Source: Lawsonibacter sp.
Lineage (GTDB): Bacteria; Bacillota; Clostridia; Oscillospirales; Oscillospiraceae
Assembly (NCBI GenBank): GCA_022801435.1
Contig: JAAWSG010000019.1
Span: 1-35,822, forward strand
Direction of reading: 5' to 3'
Length of the DNA: 35,822 bases
Part shown: positions 7,512-18,064 of the stretch, piece after piece
Numbering within the stretch: the first letter of the stretch is position 1
How the letters are laid out: every line of letters begins with the position of its first letter
Made by a program: the position numbers and the translations under genes
The notes under the pieces: model-generated
Told to the model about the DNA's origin: nothing
Seen by the model: the letters and a program-made list of their open reading frames with translations, nothing else
Database searches by the model: none

Positions 7512-7847
7512 TCAGTTCTCCTGGAATGTCATGTAGGAGACGAGGATGGAAATAAATTGTGCCGCGGACGGCCTCTTCTCCATACAGCTGTTGGATATTT
7601 TCTGGAGCTCCTCGGGGTTGTTCCGCCAGATAATATTGATTGCGGAGCGGATATTGCGCTCCACAGCCTTCCAGTTTGTTCCCATCTGCCTTGCGATCTG
7701 CGGATAGAGCCATTTGGTGACCATCGTCAGGGACTGAGGGGTTTCCATGGCGATCTCAACCGCGGAGACGATGCAGTGGAACCCGACATATTTCGCGGAG
7801 AGACCCAGGCGGTACAGCAGACAGACCAGCTTCTCATTCATATTCAT
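7512..7847 (-). CDS. Stand-alone Spo0A C-terminal (DNA-binding) domain protein
   Basis: The 111-residue protein aligns by eye over nearly its whole length with the Spo0A sigma-interaction/DNA-binding domain. It starts with a LGLSAKYVGFHCIVSAVEIA helix pair, has VTKWLYPQIARQM in place of Spo0A's VTKVLYPDIAKKY, then the recognition-helix block VERNIRSAINIIW, and closes with the KRPSAAQFISILVSY helix. The receiver domain with the phosphorylated Asp is absent, so activity cannot be set by the phosphorelay directly. The ATG (7847-7845) overlaps the upstream stop codon (7846-7844) as ATGA and has no ribosome site of its own, so translation must be coupled to the preceding HTH gene. Base composition is more AT-rich than that of its neighbours, which hints at transfer. 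Target genes are unknown. Confidence 0.85.
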   Translation of the reverse strand: MNMNEKLVCLLYRLGLSAKYVGFHCIVSAVEIAMETPQSLTMVTKWLYPQIARQMGTNWKAVERNIRSAINIIWRNNPEELQKISNSCMEKRPSAAQFISILVSYMTFQEN

Positions 7848-8124
7848 ATACGCTCTGTGGGCGCGTTCCAGTCTGTCTCTCCAAGCAGATCTTCCTCCCG
7901 GATCAGGTCGCTGATCTCACAGCGGTAACAGCGCCTCATCTTCAGCAGCAGCTCAATGGGCGGCCCCTTCCTGCCCTCCCTCCCCTCCTCAAACCGCTGG
8001 AGGGTGCGGAGATTGCAGCCCAGGGCCTCCGCCGCCTTCTCCTGGGTCAGGCCGGCCTTGACCCGCGCCTTCTGGAGGGGATTATCAGGATGGGAGCCGC
8101 CTACTGAAAATTTCTTTTTTTCAT
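7844..8124 (-). CDS. XRE-type helix-turn-helix regulator, reading frame shifted at an A7 tract
   Basis: An ATG at 8124 follows AGGGGGA with good spacing, but after MKKRNFQ the frame hits TAG. The other frame, entered by adding one A to the A7 run (8121-8115 on this strand), reads MKKKKFSVGG and continues for 93 residues. It includes a clear Cro/CI-type HTH (ARVKAGLTQEKAAEALGCNL, then RTLQRFEEG) and a tail with CYRCEISDLI. That frame has no ATG, GTG or TTG upstream of the HTH. The gene is therefore either broken, read by slippage at A7, or affected by a homopolymer sequencing error. Its stop TGA overlaps the ATG of the Spo0A-C-like gene, so the pair forms one translationally coupled unit from the promoter at 8164-8192. 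A length of 281 bases (not a multiple of three) records the missing base. Confidence 0.75.
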
Positions 8125-8163
8125 GTGTGCTTCCCCCTGCAAAAAATAGAGCTATTTGTTCTG

Positions 8164-8192
8164 ATTATATTTTACAGGAGGCATGGCGTAAA
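8164..8192 (-). promoter_or_regulatory. Promoter of the HTH/Spo0A-C pair
   Basis: On the minus strand TTTACG (8192-8187) and a consensus TATAAT (8169-8164) are 17 bases apart, 40 bases before the ATG at 8124. Confidence 0.65.
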
Positions 8193-8217
8193 GTCCCCGT
8201 CATTTCTGTCGGGTCAT

Positions 8218-8257
8218 AAAAAATCCGAAATTTTTGTCATTTTGCCGAAAAATCCGG
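8218..8257 (-). terminator. Probable terminator overlapping the glycerate kinase stop codon
   Basis: On the minus strand CCGGATTTTT (8257-8248) can pair with AAAAATTTCGG (8235-8225) with one wobble and one bulge. A T6 run (8223-8218) follows. The stop codon of the kinase gene (8239-8237) lies in the loop. Confidence 0.5.
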
Positions 8258-9523
8258 GCCGCGGTCCCCGCAGCTGTCCCGCTTTGCTGAATCTCCGATC
8301 AGCACTACCGAGATATCGTTCACATTGGTCCCGGTGGGGCCGGTGAACAGCAGGCCGCCCACCCGCTCCAGGGCGTGATAGGCGTCGTTGTCCTGGAGCG
8401 TCTGGGTGATGGACACCCCGAGGGCGGAGAGCGCTTCCGCTGTCTCCCCGTCCACCAGACCTCCGGCCGCGTCGGTAGGGCCGTCCGTCCCGTCCGAGCC
8501 CAGGGAGAAAATCAGGACATTGTCCAGTCCCCGAATCCCCTCCGCCGCCGCCAGGGCGAGCTCCTGATTTCTGCCCCCTTTGCCCCTCCCGGTGAGCCGG
8601 ACCACCGTCTCTCCCCCCGCCAGGAAGGCGAGCCTGCCCCCGTCCTCCGCGTGGCTGCGGGCAATGCTGGCCAAAAAGGAACCCGCCTCCCGGGCCTGAC
8701 AGCACAGCCGGTCCGTGAGGATGACCGGCGCATAGCCCAGACCGATGCAGGCCCGGGCCGCCGCCTGGCACAGCTCCTTCACGCTGCCTGTGACGTGGTA
8801 CTCCACATTCCCCAGCTCCTTGGGGGTCTCCTTGTCCAGCAGCGACCAGGCCCGTTCGCTCAGACGCAGACCGCAGGTCCGGGCGATCTCCCGGGCCTGG
8901 GCGCAGGTGGAGCGGTCCGGGCAGGCGGGGCCGGAGGCGATCATGTCCGGCGGGTCCCCCAGCACATCGCTCAGCACAATCCCCAGCACCCGGGCGGGGG
9001 CGCAGGCCTGAGCAAACCGTCCGCCCTTCACCCCGGACAGCCGCTTGCGGATGGTGTTCATCTCCACAATGTCCGCCCCGCTGGCCAGCAGCTGGCTGGT
9101 GATGTCCTGGAGCTCCCCGCCGTCCACCAGCGGCTGCTCAAAGAGCGCGCTCCCCCCGCCGGAGAGCAAAAACAGCACCGTGTCCTCCTTGGAAAGCCCC
9201 CTGACCAGCTCCAGCGCCGCCCGGGTGGCCCGAAACGAGTTCTCGTCCGGCACGGGGTGGCCCGCCTCCCAGCAGTCCAGCCCCTGGATGGACCCCCCCA
9301 GGTGGCCGTATTTTGTAATCACAATCCCCCCCTCTACGCGCTCCCCCAGGCAATCCCGGGCCGCCCGGGCCATCTGCCAGGCGGCCTTGCCCACCGCCAC
9401 CAACAGCAGCCGCCCCGGGAAGCTGCGCCCCCGGAGCGCCCGCTCCACCGCCCGGTCGGGCAGGACCGCCTGTAGGGAAGCTTGCATCACGTGCTGCGCG
9501 TGTGTCCGCAGAAGCTGGTGCAT
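8237..9523 (-). CDS. Type II glycerate kinase (GckA/MOFRL family)
   Basis: The start is ATG 9523, 7 bases after GGAAGGAG (9538-9531), giving 428 residues; the open frame extends farther upstream but without support. The protein shows the family's glycine-rich motifs: VAVGKAAWQMARAA near 60-75, FLLSGGGSALFEQP, KRLSGVKGGRFAQA with the conserved Lys, LSDVLGDPPDMIASGP, and the C-terminal MOFRL block with GGETVVRLTGRGKGGRNQEL and SDGTDGPTDAAGG. Enzymes of this class phosphorylate D-glycerate to 2-phosphoglycerate, which enters lower glycolysis (enolase is encoded further on). The gene stands alone, divergent from the QueG-like gene. A related substrate such as hydroxypyruvate is possible. Confidence 0.93.
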   Translation of the reverse strand: MHQLLRTHAQHVMQASLQAVLPDRAVERALRGRSFPGRLLLVAVGKAAWQMARAARDCLGERVEGGIVITKYGHLGGSIQGLDCWEAGHPVPDENSFRATRAALELVRGLSKEDTVLFLLSGGGSALFEQPLVDGGELQDITSQLLASGADIVEMNTIRKRLSGVKGGRFAQACAPARVLGIVLSDVLGDPPDMIASGPACPDRSTCAQAREIARTCGLRLSERAWSLLDKETPKELGNVEYHVTGSVKELCQAAARACIGLGYAPVILTDRLCCQAREAGSFLASIARSHAEDGGRLAFLAGGETVVRLTGRGKGGRNQELALAAAEGIRGLDNVLIFSLGSDGTDGPTDAAGGLVDGETAEALSALGVSITQTLQDNDAYHALERVGGLLFTGPTGTNVNDISVVLIGDSAKRDSCGDRGPDFSAK

Positions 9524-9569
9524 ACCCTCACTCCTTCCAAAATTTTGCCCGCCCCATGGTTCAGGCGGA

Positions 9570-9597
9570 TTGACAACCTCCATGGATGTGATATAAT
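9570..9597 (+). promoter_or_regulatory. Promoter of the QueG-like gene
   Basis: TTGACA (9570-9575), a 16-base spacer and TATAAT (9592-9597) with an extended TG at 9589-9590. It lies in the intergenic region shared with the divergent glycerate kinase gene, whose own promoter I could not identify. Confidence 0.85.
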
Positions 9598-9667
9598 TGT
9601 GATGTACCAAAAGCCGCACTTTTGACCGGAGAGAACCCGCTGCGGGGACTCCCAGAATGGAGGATTT

Positions 9668-10369
9668 ATGGAAAATGCGCTGACAGCTGAATTGAGAAAA
9701 CTCCTCCTCCAGAGCGGGGCAGACCTGGTGGGGGTGGGGGACCTGCGCTCCCTGCCCGAGGACCAGCGGCTGGGGCTGCCTCTGGGGGTCTGTGTGGCGG
9801 TGAAATTCCCCAAGGAGGTCATCCGGGGCATCGGGGAGCTGCCCACGCCCGCCTACAAGCAGTGGTATGACAGCCTGAATCAGAAGCTGGACGGGCTGGT
9901 CTCTCTGGGGGCGGAGCTGCTGGAGTCCCGCGGCTTCCGCGCCCAGGCCCAGACCAGGGCACAGGTGGGGCAGTACGGCCCGGAGTGTCTCACCCGGCTG
10001 CCCTATAAGACGGTGGCCACCCGGGCGGGGCTGGGTTGGATTGGGAAATGCGCCCTGCTGGTCACGGAGGAGTACGGCTCCATGGTCCGGCTGTCCACCA
10101 TTCTCACCGACGCGCCTCTGACCCCGGCCCAGCCCGTTCAGAGCTCCCGGTGCGGCGGCTGTACGGTCTGCCGGGACGCCTGCCCCGCCGGCGCCATTCT
10201 GGGAAACAGCTGGGGCCCCGGGGTGGAACGCAGCGGCCTCTTCGACCACCGGAAATGCGAGGAGGAGGCACAGAACCGGTCCGAACGGGGCTTCGGGGAG
10301 CGCGTCACCATCTGCGGGAAGTGCATCGAGGTGTGTCCGTACACAAGGCGGTATCTCGGAAATCCGTAG
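9668..10369 (+). CDS. QueG-like double [4Fe-4S] cluster protein
   Basis: The 233-residue protein carries the diagnostic QueG segment (LPYKTVATRAGLGWIGK, then VRLSTILTDAPL) and two ferredoxin-like cluster motifs: CGGCTVCRDACPAGAI (about 159-174) and CGKCIEVCPY (near the C-terminus), plus an isolated Cys in FDHRKCEEE between them. Full epoxyqueuosine reductases (about 380 residues) use cobalamin and end with HEAT-like repeats; this protein lacks that C-terminal extension. Short relatives are common in Clostridia and usually annotated only as 4Fe-4S proteins. It may reduce epoxyqueuosine in tRNA or serve another reductive reaction. GGAGG at 9659-9663 supports the ATG at 9668. It is monocistronic between its promoter and the hairpin at 10398. 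Confidence 0.8.
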   Translation: MENALTAELRKLLLQSGADLVGVGDLRSLPEDQRLGLPLGVCVAVKFPKEVIRGIGELPTPAYKQWYDSLNQKLDGLVSLGAELLESRGFRAQAQTRAQVGQYGPECLTRLPYKTVATRAGLGWIGKCALLVTEEYGSMVRLSTILTDAPLTPAQPVQSSRCGGCTVCRDACPAGAILGNSWGPGVERSGLFDHRKCEEEAQNRSERGFGERVTICGKCIEVCPYTRRYLGNP

Positions 10370-10397
10370 CCGGAATCCTCAGCCCCTCCATATCATC

Positions 10398-10430
10398 ACA
10401 GGGAGTCCGCTGTTCAGCGGGCTCCCTGTT
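10398..10430. terminator. Bidirectional terminator between QueG-like and NapH-like genes
   Basis: A 14-bp stem with one wobble (10398-10411 with 10416-10429) and a GTTC loop lies between the two convergent stop codons. Confidence 0.75.
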
Positions 10431-10433
10431 CAT

Positions 10434-11267
10434 TTAGTCCCTTTTCCCCAAAAAGCGCAGGCAGCGGCGGGGACAGGCGTCCACACACTGTCCGCACCGG
10501 ATGCACTCCGGGGAGACCGAGATCTCCTCCCGTCTCAGCGCCAGCGGACAGGCCGACTCGCATACTCCGCAGGACACGCACTCCTCCCGCTCCCACCGGA
10601 TCTGGACCAGGCTGAACCGGTTGAACCAGCCGTAAATCGCGCCCAGGGGACACAGGTACTGGCAGAAGGGGCGGAAGACCTTGACCGAGAGGACCGTCAG
10701 CGCCAGCAGGATTCCCAGCTTCCAGAAAAACAGCCCGCCGACCTGTTCCCGCAGGGTGTCGTTGGCGCTGAGCAGGGGGAGGGCGCCGAACAGCGTGCCC
10801 GAGGGACACAGGTACTTGCAAAAAGCCGGGACCTTTGCGTAGCCGCCGAACAGGAACAAGGAGCCGGCGCACACCAGCAGGAGCAGCACCCCGTACTTTC
10901 CGTATTTCAGGACCTGGTGGAAGGGCAGCCGCTTCCGCTTTTGAAACAGGGGCAGCTTGTGCAGCAGGTCCTGGACCAGTCCAAAGGGGCACAGCCAGCC
11001 GCAGACGCACCGGCCCAGCAGACTCCCGAACAGGAAGAGGAAGCCCAGCACCGCGAAGGGCATCTGGACCCCTCTCTGGTTCAGCAGCGCCTGCAGGGCC
11101 CCGATGGGACACGAGGCCAGCGCCCCCGGGCAGGAGTAGCAGTTCAGCCCAGGCACGCAGGCGTATTTCAGATTGCCCCGGTAAATTTTTCCGCTGAGAA
11201 AGCCGTACAGATACCCGTTTGTCACCACCGTGAAGAGCAGCTGTACCGCCAGACGAATCCGTTTCAT
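10434..11267 (-). CDS. NapH/CcoG-like membrane protein with multiple [4Fe-4S] cluster motifs
   Basis: The 277-residue integral membrane protein has a first helix, an unusual Cys block CVPGLNCYSCPGALASCPIG (about 37-56), the NapH-type CVCGWLCPFG and a second FCKYLCPSG/FCQYLCPLGA pair, four to five helices, and a C-terminal pair of ferredoxin motifs, CVSCGVCESACPLA and CIRCGQCVDACPR. NapH/NosR proteins pass electrons across the membrane between quinol or ferredoxin and periplasmic or extracellular acceptors. The N-terminal Cys block is typical of the clostridial variety found with CXXC peptides and TlpA-like lipoproteins, as here. It is the last gene of the sortase-thioredoxin unit, starting 3 bases after the CXXC peptide gene. 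The electron donor and final acceptor are not known. Confidence 0.87.
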   Translation of the reverse strand: MKRIRLAVQLLFTVVTNGYLYGFLSGKIYRGNLKYACVPGLNCYSCPGALASCPIGALQALLNQRGVQMPFAVLGFLFLFGSLLGRCVCGWLCPFGLVQDLLHKLPLFQKRKRLPFHQVLKYGKYGVLLLLVCAGSLFLFGGYAKVPAFCKYLCPSGTLFGALPLLSANDTLREQVGGLFFWKLGILLALTVLSVKVFRPFCQYLCPLGAIYGWFNRFSLVQIRWEREECVSCGVCESACPLALRREEISVSPECIRCGQCVDACPRRCLRFLGKRD

Positions 11268-11270
11268 ATG

Positions 11271-11423
11271 TCACCCAATCCCGATACACTCCAGGCAGAC
11301 CATCACTGCCTTGGTCCGCACCGCCTCCAGCTGCCCCAGCCCGGCCCCAACGCCCAGCAGGAGCACTCCGGCCAGCACTCCCAGCAGCCAGGCCCGCTGA
11401 CTAATCCGCCTCCAGAAATCCAT
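11271..11423 (-). CDS. Small CXXC-containing membrane peptide (CD1871A family)
   Basis: This 50-residue protein begins MDFWRRISQ, has one hydrophobic segment of about 20 residues rich in Leu, Val and Gly, and ends VMVCLECIGIG, the CLECIGIG tail that defines the CD1871A-type CXXC family. GGGAGGAG at 11437-11430 precedes the ATG. Its start overlaps the end of the TlpA-like gene by 23 bases, and the NapH-like gene begins 3 bases downstream. The terminal CXXC at the membrane surface could pass electrons or disulfide bonds between the two neighbours. That role is inferred from the fixed gene order in Clostridia. Confidence 0.85.
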   Translation of the reverse strand: MDFWRRISQRAWLLGVLAGVLLLGVGAGLGQLEAVRTKAVMVCLECIGIG

Positions 11424-11946
11424 GGATCATCTCCTCCCAGGCGGACTTGTCCCGCGCGCCGACGACGGTGTCCAGCACGACCCCCTCCCCGTCAATGAAG
11501 AAGGTGGTGGGCACGGCGGCCACATCGGTCAGCAGTCCGTAGAAAATGGACTCGTTCAGCAGCAGGTGGGGATAGTTGGCCTGGGTCTCCTCCACCAGGC
11601 TTTCCGCCAGCTCCTGGTCCTCCCCCTCCAGAACATCGCTGACAATACCGATGATCTGAACATCCTCCAGCGCGTAGGCCGCCGCCAGCTCCCCCAGGTC
11701 GGGCATCTCGTTCAGACAGGGGTTGCAGTAGGTCGCCCAGACGTTGACCATGGTGAGCTTTGACTGGGAAAAGAGGTCGGAGGTCACCGGGTTCCCCTCC
11801 AGGTCCGTCCCCTCAAATTGTACCGCCTCCCCCTGACTCGCCGAAGCTGTGCTCTGCTCCGGCTGCTTCTCTGCACTCCCTCCGCCGCATCCGGCCAGCA
11901 GAACCGCCGCCAGCGCCAGCGTCCCCAAAAAAATCTTTCCTCTCAT
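11401..11946 (-). CDS. TlpA/ResA-like thioredoxin-fold lipoprotein
   Basis: The 181-residue protein starts at ATG 11946 after GGAGGGA. It has a lipoprotein signal with lipobox LAGC (Cys20), a Ser/Gln-rich linker, and a thioredoxin fold of the AhpC-TSA/TlpA type. The active site WATYCNPC follows the usual MVNVWA strand, and the cis-Pro loop is VAAVPTTFFIDGEG. Such proteins reduce disulfides or sulfenic acids outside the membrane. The ATG overlaps the sortase stop codon as ATGA, so the two are translationally coupled. Electrons would have to come through the membrane; no CcdA/DsbD is encoded here, so the CXXC peptide and NapH-like protein are the candidates. Confidence 0.9.
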   Translation of the reverse strand: MRGKIFLGTLALAAVLLAGCGGGSAEKQPEQSTASASQGEAVQFEGTDLEGNPVTSDLFSQSKLTMVNVWATYCNPCLNEMPDLGELAAAYALEDVQIIGIVSDVLEGEDQELAESLVEETQANYPHLLLNESIFYGLLTDVAAVPTTFFIDGEGVVLDTVVGARDKSAWEEMIHGFLEAD

Positions 11947-12797
11947 GCCTGTCCCTCCGAATTTTCTTCTGATGTCTCTTCCGGGTTCTCTTCCGGCGTC
12001 TCCGCAAAGGGGTCCTCCGGCCTCAGCACCGCCTGCACCACCCAACGGGTGTCGTGGCCCCGGCCCGTACAGGTGGACAGGGTCAAAATTTTGTCCTCCG
12101 CCGTGGGGGTGATGCCTGTATCAATGGCGGAGTGCCGCATACTGAACCGGATGAACTCGTTCACCAGGCCGCTCTCAATGAGGTCCAGCCGGTAGACCAC
12201 CTCGTGGACCCCCACCTCGAAGGCGGCAAAAATGTCGTAGGCCTGGACCCCCGCGTCCGTGACCAGGTAGACCGTGGGGTGAGCCAGCCAGAAGTCCTGC
12301 TTCAGATAGCTGCGCAGGGGTCCGAACATGGAGTCGTTGTTCATCCTGTGGCCATAGAGGATGGTGTTGAAGTCGCTGAAATCCGGGGAGGCGGTGTACT
12401 CCATAAAAATAGACCCCACCGCCACCCGCTCGCCGGTCCAGGTGTGGTTGAGATAATAGCGGTTGTTGCTCCCCTGGAGGACCGGGTAGGAGATGACTGT
12501 GTCCGGAATCGCGATCCAGCCCACCACCTCGGAGTTGACGGTGCGCAGGGCCTCCAGGTCGGTGGCGGCCAGCACCTCCAGGGGGTCCACCTCGATCTCG
12601 CTCTGGGCGGGGAGGTTGGGCCGGTCCAAGCTGGAGGGCAGACCCGCCATCCGGGCCGCCGCATCATACTCCTCCGCGCCCCTCCGGTAGTCCATCAGGG
12701 TCAGCCCCACCTGGCCCAGGCTGAATATCAGCACCCCCGCCGCCAGTACCGCCAACAGGGTCAGCAGCTTCTGCCGGCGGGAACCCTTCTTTTTCAT
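11943..12797 (-). CDS. srtB: Class B sortase
   Basis: The 284-residue protein has a single N-terminal membrane anchor (about 11-36) and a class B sortase domain: TVNSEVVGWIAIPDTVISYPV at 86-106, the added SrtB helices, and the catalytic triad His150 (LYGHRMNN), Cys243 (LTLSTC) and Arg251 (TRWVV). An acidic Glu/Pro-rich tail of about 25 residues (from 260) is extra to the domain. Sortases join proteins with an LPXTG-like signal to the peptidoglycan or to pilin subunits. No protein with such a signal is encoded in this window. A promoter lies at 12845-12873. The sortase is first in a unit with an extracellular thioredoxin; its active Cys could be kept reduced by that partner. Confidence 0.92.
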   Translation of the reverse strand: MKKKGSRRQKLLTLLAVLAAGVLIFSLGQVGLTLMDYRRGAEEYDAAARMAGLPSSLDRPNLPAQSEIEVDPLEVLAATDLEALRTVNSEVVGWIAIPDTVISYPVLQGSNNRYYLNHTWTGERVAVGSIFMEYTASPDFSDFNTILYGHRMNNDSMFGPLRSYLKQDFWLAHPTVYLVTDAGVQAYDIFAAFEVGVHEVVYRLDLIESGLVNEFIRFSMRHSAIDTGITPTAEDKILTLSTCTGRGHDTRWVVQAVLRPEDPFAETPEENPEETSEENSEGQA

Positions 12798-12844
12798 AAA
12801 ATCACTCCCTCAATGTGCGCTGTCCGCATACCGGGCTCAGGATA

Positions 12845-12873
12845 AGTATACCATATCCCGTCCCTCCCGGCAA
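12845..12873 (-). promoter_or_regulatory. Promoter of the sortase/thioredoxin operon
   Basis: On the minus strand TTGCCG (12873-12868), a 17-base spacer and TATACT (12850-12845) lie 47 bases before the sortase ATG. Confidence 0.7.
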
Positions 12874-12894
12874 GGGGGAATCCAGCCGCATATG

Positions 12895-12924
12895 AAAACC
12901 CGGACCCTCCGAAGAGGGTCCGGG
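12895..12924 (-). terminator. Terminator of the glycolytic operon
   Basis: A perfect 11-bp stem (12924-12914 with 12909-12899) with a CGAA-type tetraloop is followed on the minus strand by TTTT, 20 bases past the enolase stop. Confidence 0.88.
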
Positions 12925-12943
12925 GTCTGTCCGCGGCGGAAAA

Positions 12944-15818
<2,875 letters not shown>

Positions 15819-15899
15819 AAAAAACCTTTCCTTCATTGCCGCGCCTCCCGGCGGGCGGGACAGGTCTCTCTGGCCTCCCGCCCGGGGATGGGGCGCTTC

Positions 15900-16673
15900 T
15901 TACTCCTGATTGGCGGCCTCGATGATTGTGACAAAATCCTCGGGCTTCAGGGCGGCGCCGCCGATCAGACCTCCGTCCACATCGGGCTGGGCCAGCAGCT
16001 CATGGGCGTTCTTAGCGTTCATGGAGCCGCCGTACTGGATGGTGATGGACCGGGCCACGTGGGCGCCGTACTCCTTGCGGATGACGGCGCGGATGGCCTG
16101 ACAGACCTCTCCGGCCTGCTCGGCGGTGGCGGTCTTGCCCGTTCCGATGGCCCACAGGGGCTCGTAGGCGATGACCACGTGGCGGGCGTCCTCGGCGGCC
16201 ACGTTGGCCAGGGCGCAGCGCACCTGATAGGCAATCAGCTCCATAGTGACCCCCAGCTCCCGCTGCTCCAGGCTCTCACCCACGCAGACGATGGGGATCA
16301 GCCCGGCGGCGATGGCGGCGTGGACCTTCTTGTTGACAGTGAAGTCGGTCTCGTTGTAGTACTGGCGGCGCTCGGAGTGGCCGATGATGACATACTTGGC
16401 CCCCGCCTCCTTAATCATGGCGGCGGTAATCTCACCGGTGTAGGCGCCGTGGTCCAGCTCGTGGCAGGTCTCCGCGCCCACGGCGATGTGGCAGTCCTTG
16501 AACAGGCGGACGGCGGCCTGGATATTAGTGGCGGGCACACACAGCACCACATTGCACCACTTGCCCTTGGGCATGATGGGCTTGATCTCCTCAGCAAAGG
16601 CCTTGGTCTGGGACAGGGTATTGTTCATCTTCCAATTCCCGGCGATGATGGTCTTGCGGTAGCGGCGATTCAT
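15900..16673 (-). CDS. tpiA: Triosephosphate isomerase
   Basis: The 257-residue TIM barrel interconverts dihydroxyacetone phosphate and glyceraldehyde 3-phosphate. The active-site residues are Lys15 (GNWKMN), His99 (IIGHSERR) and Glu171 (AYEPLWAIGTG), with the phosphate-binding YGGSMNAKN and LIGGAALKPEDF loops. GGAGAG precedes the ATG at 16673. The gene lies 73 bases after pgk and 81 before gpmI, a normal firmicute arrangement. Confidence 0.97.
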   Translation of the reverse strand: MNRRYRKTIIAGNWKMNNTLSQTKAFAEEIKPIMPKGKWCNVVLCVPATNIQAAVRLFKDCHIAVGAETCHELDHGAYTGEITAAMIKEAGAKYVIIGHSERRQYYNETDFTVNKKVHAAIAAGLIPIVCVGESLEQRELGVTMELIAYQVRCALANVAAEDARHVVIAYEPLWAIGTGKTATAEQAGEVCQAIRAVIRKEYGAHVARSITIQYGGSMNAKNAHELLAQPDVDGGLIGGAALKPEDFVTIIEAANQE

Positions 16674-16746
16674 AGTCGATCTCTCCTATCGTTAATTGTT
16701 GCGTTCCCCCGGAGGGGTACAGGCTTCCTGTTCTGTAGAGGCCAGA

Positions 16747-18018
16747 TCACTTGTCCAGCAGGCAGGCCACGCCGGGCAGCTCCTTCCCCTCCATGAACTC
16801 CAGGGAGGCGCCGCCGCCGGTGGAGATGTGGCTCATCTGATCAGCGTAGCCCAGCTGCTGCACCGCGGCCGCGGAGTCCCCGCCGCCGATGATGGTGATG
16901 GCGCTGGTCTTGCTCAGGGCCTCGGCCACCGCCTTGGTCCCGGCGGCGAATTTTTCAAACTCAAACACCCCCATGGGGCCGTTCCAGATAACAGTACCCG
17001 CGTCCGCCACGGCGTCACAGTAGAGCTTGATGGACTCGGGGCCGATGTCCAGACCCTGCCAGCCGTCGGGAATCTCTCCAGCCTTGACCACCTTGCTGTC
17101 CGCGTCGGGCGCGAATTTGTCGGCGGCGACCGTGTCCACGGGGAGAAGCATCCTGACCCCCTTGTCCTTGGCCTTTTGGATCATATCCAGGGAGTAGCTC
17201 TTCCAGTCCTCCTCCAGCAGGGAGTCCCCCACCTTGCCCCCCTGGGCGGCGGAGAAGGTATAGGCCATGCCGCCGCCGATGATGACGGTGTCGGCGATCT
17301 CCAGCAGGTTGCTGATGACCCCGATTTTGGAGCTGACCTTGGAGCCCCCCAAAATGGCCACCAGGGGCCGCTTGGGGCTGGCCAGGGCGCCGCCGATGAA
17401 GTCCAGCTCCTTCTGAATCAGGAAGCCGGAGACGGCGGGCAGATAATCGGCCACCCCGGCGGTGGAGGCGTGGGCGCGGTGGACCGCCCCGAAGGCATCC
17501 GACACGTACAGCTCCGCCATACCGGCCAGCTTTTTGGCCAGCTCGGGGTCGTTCTTGGTCTCCCCCTTCTCGAAGCGGGTGTTCTGGAGCAGCAGGACCT
17601 CCCCGGGCTTCAGCGCCGCGGCCTTGGCCTGGGCGTCAGGGCCCACCACGTCCTCCGCCAGGATGACCGGCTTGCCCAGCAGCTCGCTCAGGCGGGCGGC
17701 CACCGGCTCCATGCGCAGCTCGGCCAGGGATTTTTTCCACATTTCCTCGGTGATGGAGGCCGCGTCCTTTCCCTTCTCCAGCTGCTTTTTCCGGTAGGAC
17801 TCGAAGGTGGGGACGGGCTTGCCCATATGGGAGCAGGCAATGACCGCCGCCCCCTGGTCCAGCAGGTACTGAATGGTGGGCAGGGCGGCGCGGATACGCT
17901 TGTCATCGGTGATGATGCCGCTGCCGTCCTTGGCCATAGGCACGTTGAAGTCGCAGCGCAGCAGGACCTTCTTGCCCTTGACCTCCACGTCCTTGACCGT
18001 CTTTTTGTTATAGTTCAT
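16747..18018 (-). CDS. pgk: Phosphoglycerate kinase
   Basis: The 423-residue enzyme makes ATP from 1,3-bisphosphoglycerate. Landmarks are the N-terminal [22 protein letters not shown], the hinge region [30 protein letters not shown] and the C-terminal [15 protein letters not shown] 18018 follows AGAAAGGAG; longer versions of the frame upstream belong to the trmL region. At 423 residues it is a little longer than the usual 390-400, with extra residues around [20 protein letters not shown], an insert common in clostridial Pgk. gapA, normally just upstream, is replaced here by trmL. Confidence 0.97.
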   Translation of the reverse strand: MNYNKKTVKDVEVKGKKVLLRCDFNVPMAKDGSGIITDDKRIRAALPTIQYLLDQGAAVIACSHMGKPVPTFESYRKKQLEKGKDAASITEEMWKKSLAELRMEPVAARLSELLGKPVILAEDVVGPDAQAKAAALKPGEVLLLQNTRFEKGETKNDPELAKKLAGMAELYVSDAFGAVHRAHASTAGVADYLPAVSGFLIQKELDFIGGALASPKRPLVAILGGSKVSSKIGVISNLLEIADTVIIGGGMAYTFSAAQGGKVGDSLLEEDWKSYSLDMIQKAKDKGVRMLLPVDTVAADKFAPDADSKVVKAGEIPDGWQGLDIGPESIKLYCDAVADAGTVIWNGPMGVFEFEKFAAGTKAVAEALSKTSAITIIGGGDSAAAVQQLGYADQMSHISTGGGASLEFMEGKELPGVACLLDK

Positions 18019-18064
18019 TTTGCTGACTCCTTTCTGTGATAAAGAGGTGACAAAATACTGGGGT

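Noticed and set aside
8237-10249. Glycerate kinase extended upstream to a 670-residue protein
   Set aside because: The extra N-terminus lies opposite the QueG-like gene; the ribosome site at 9531-9538 supports ATG 9523, which gives the normal family length.
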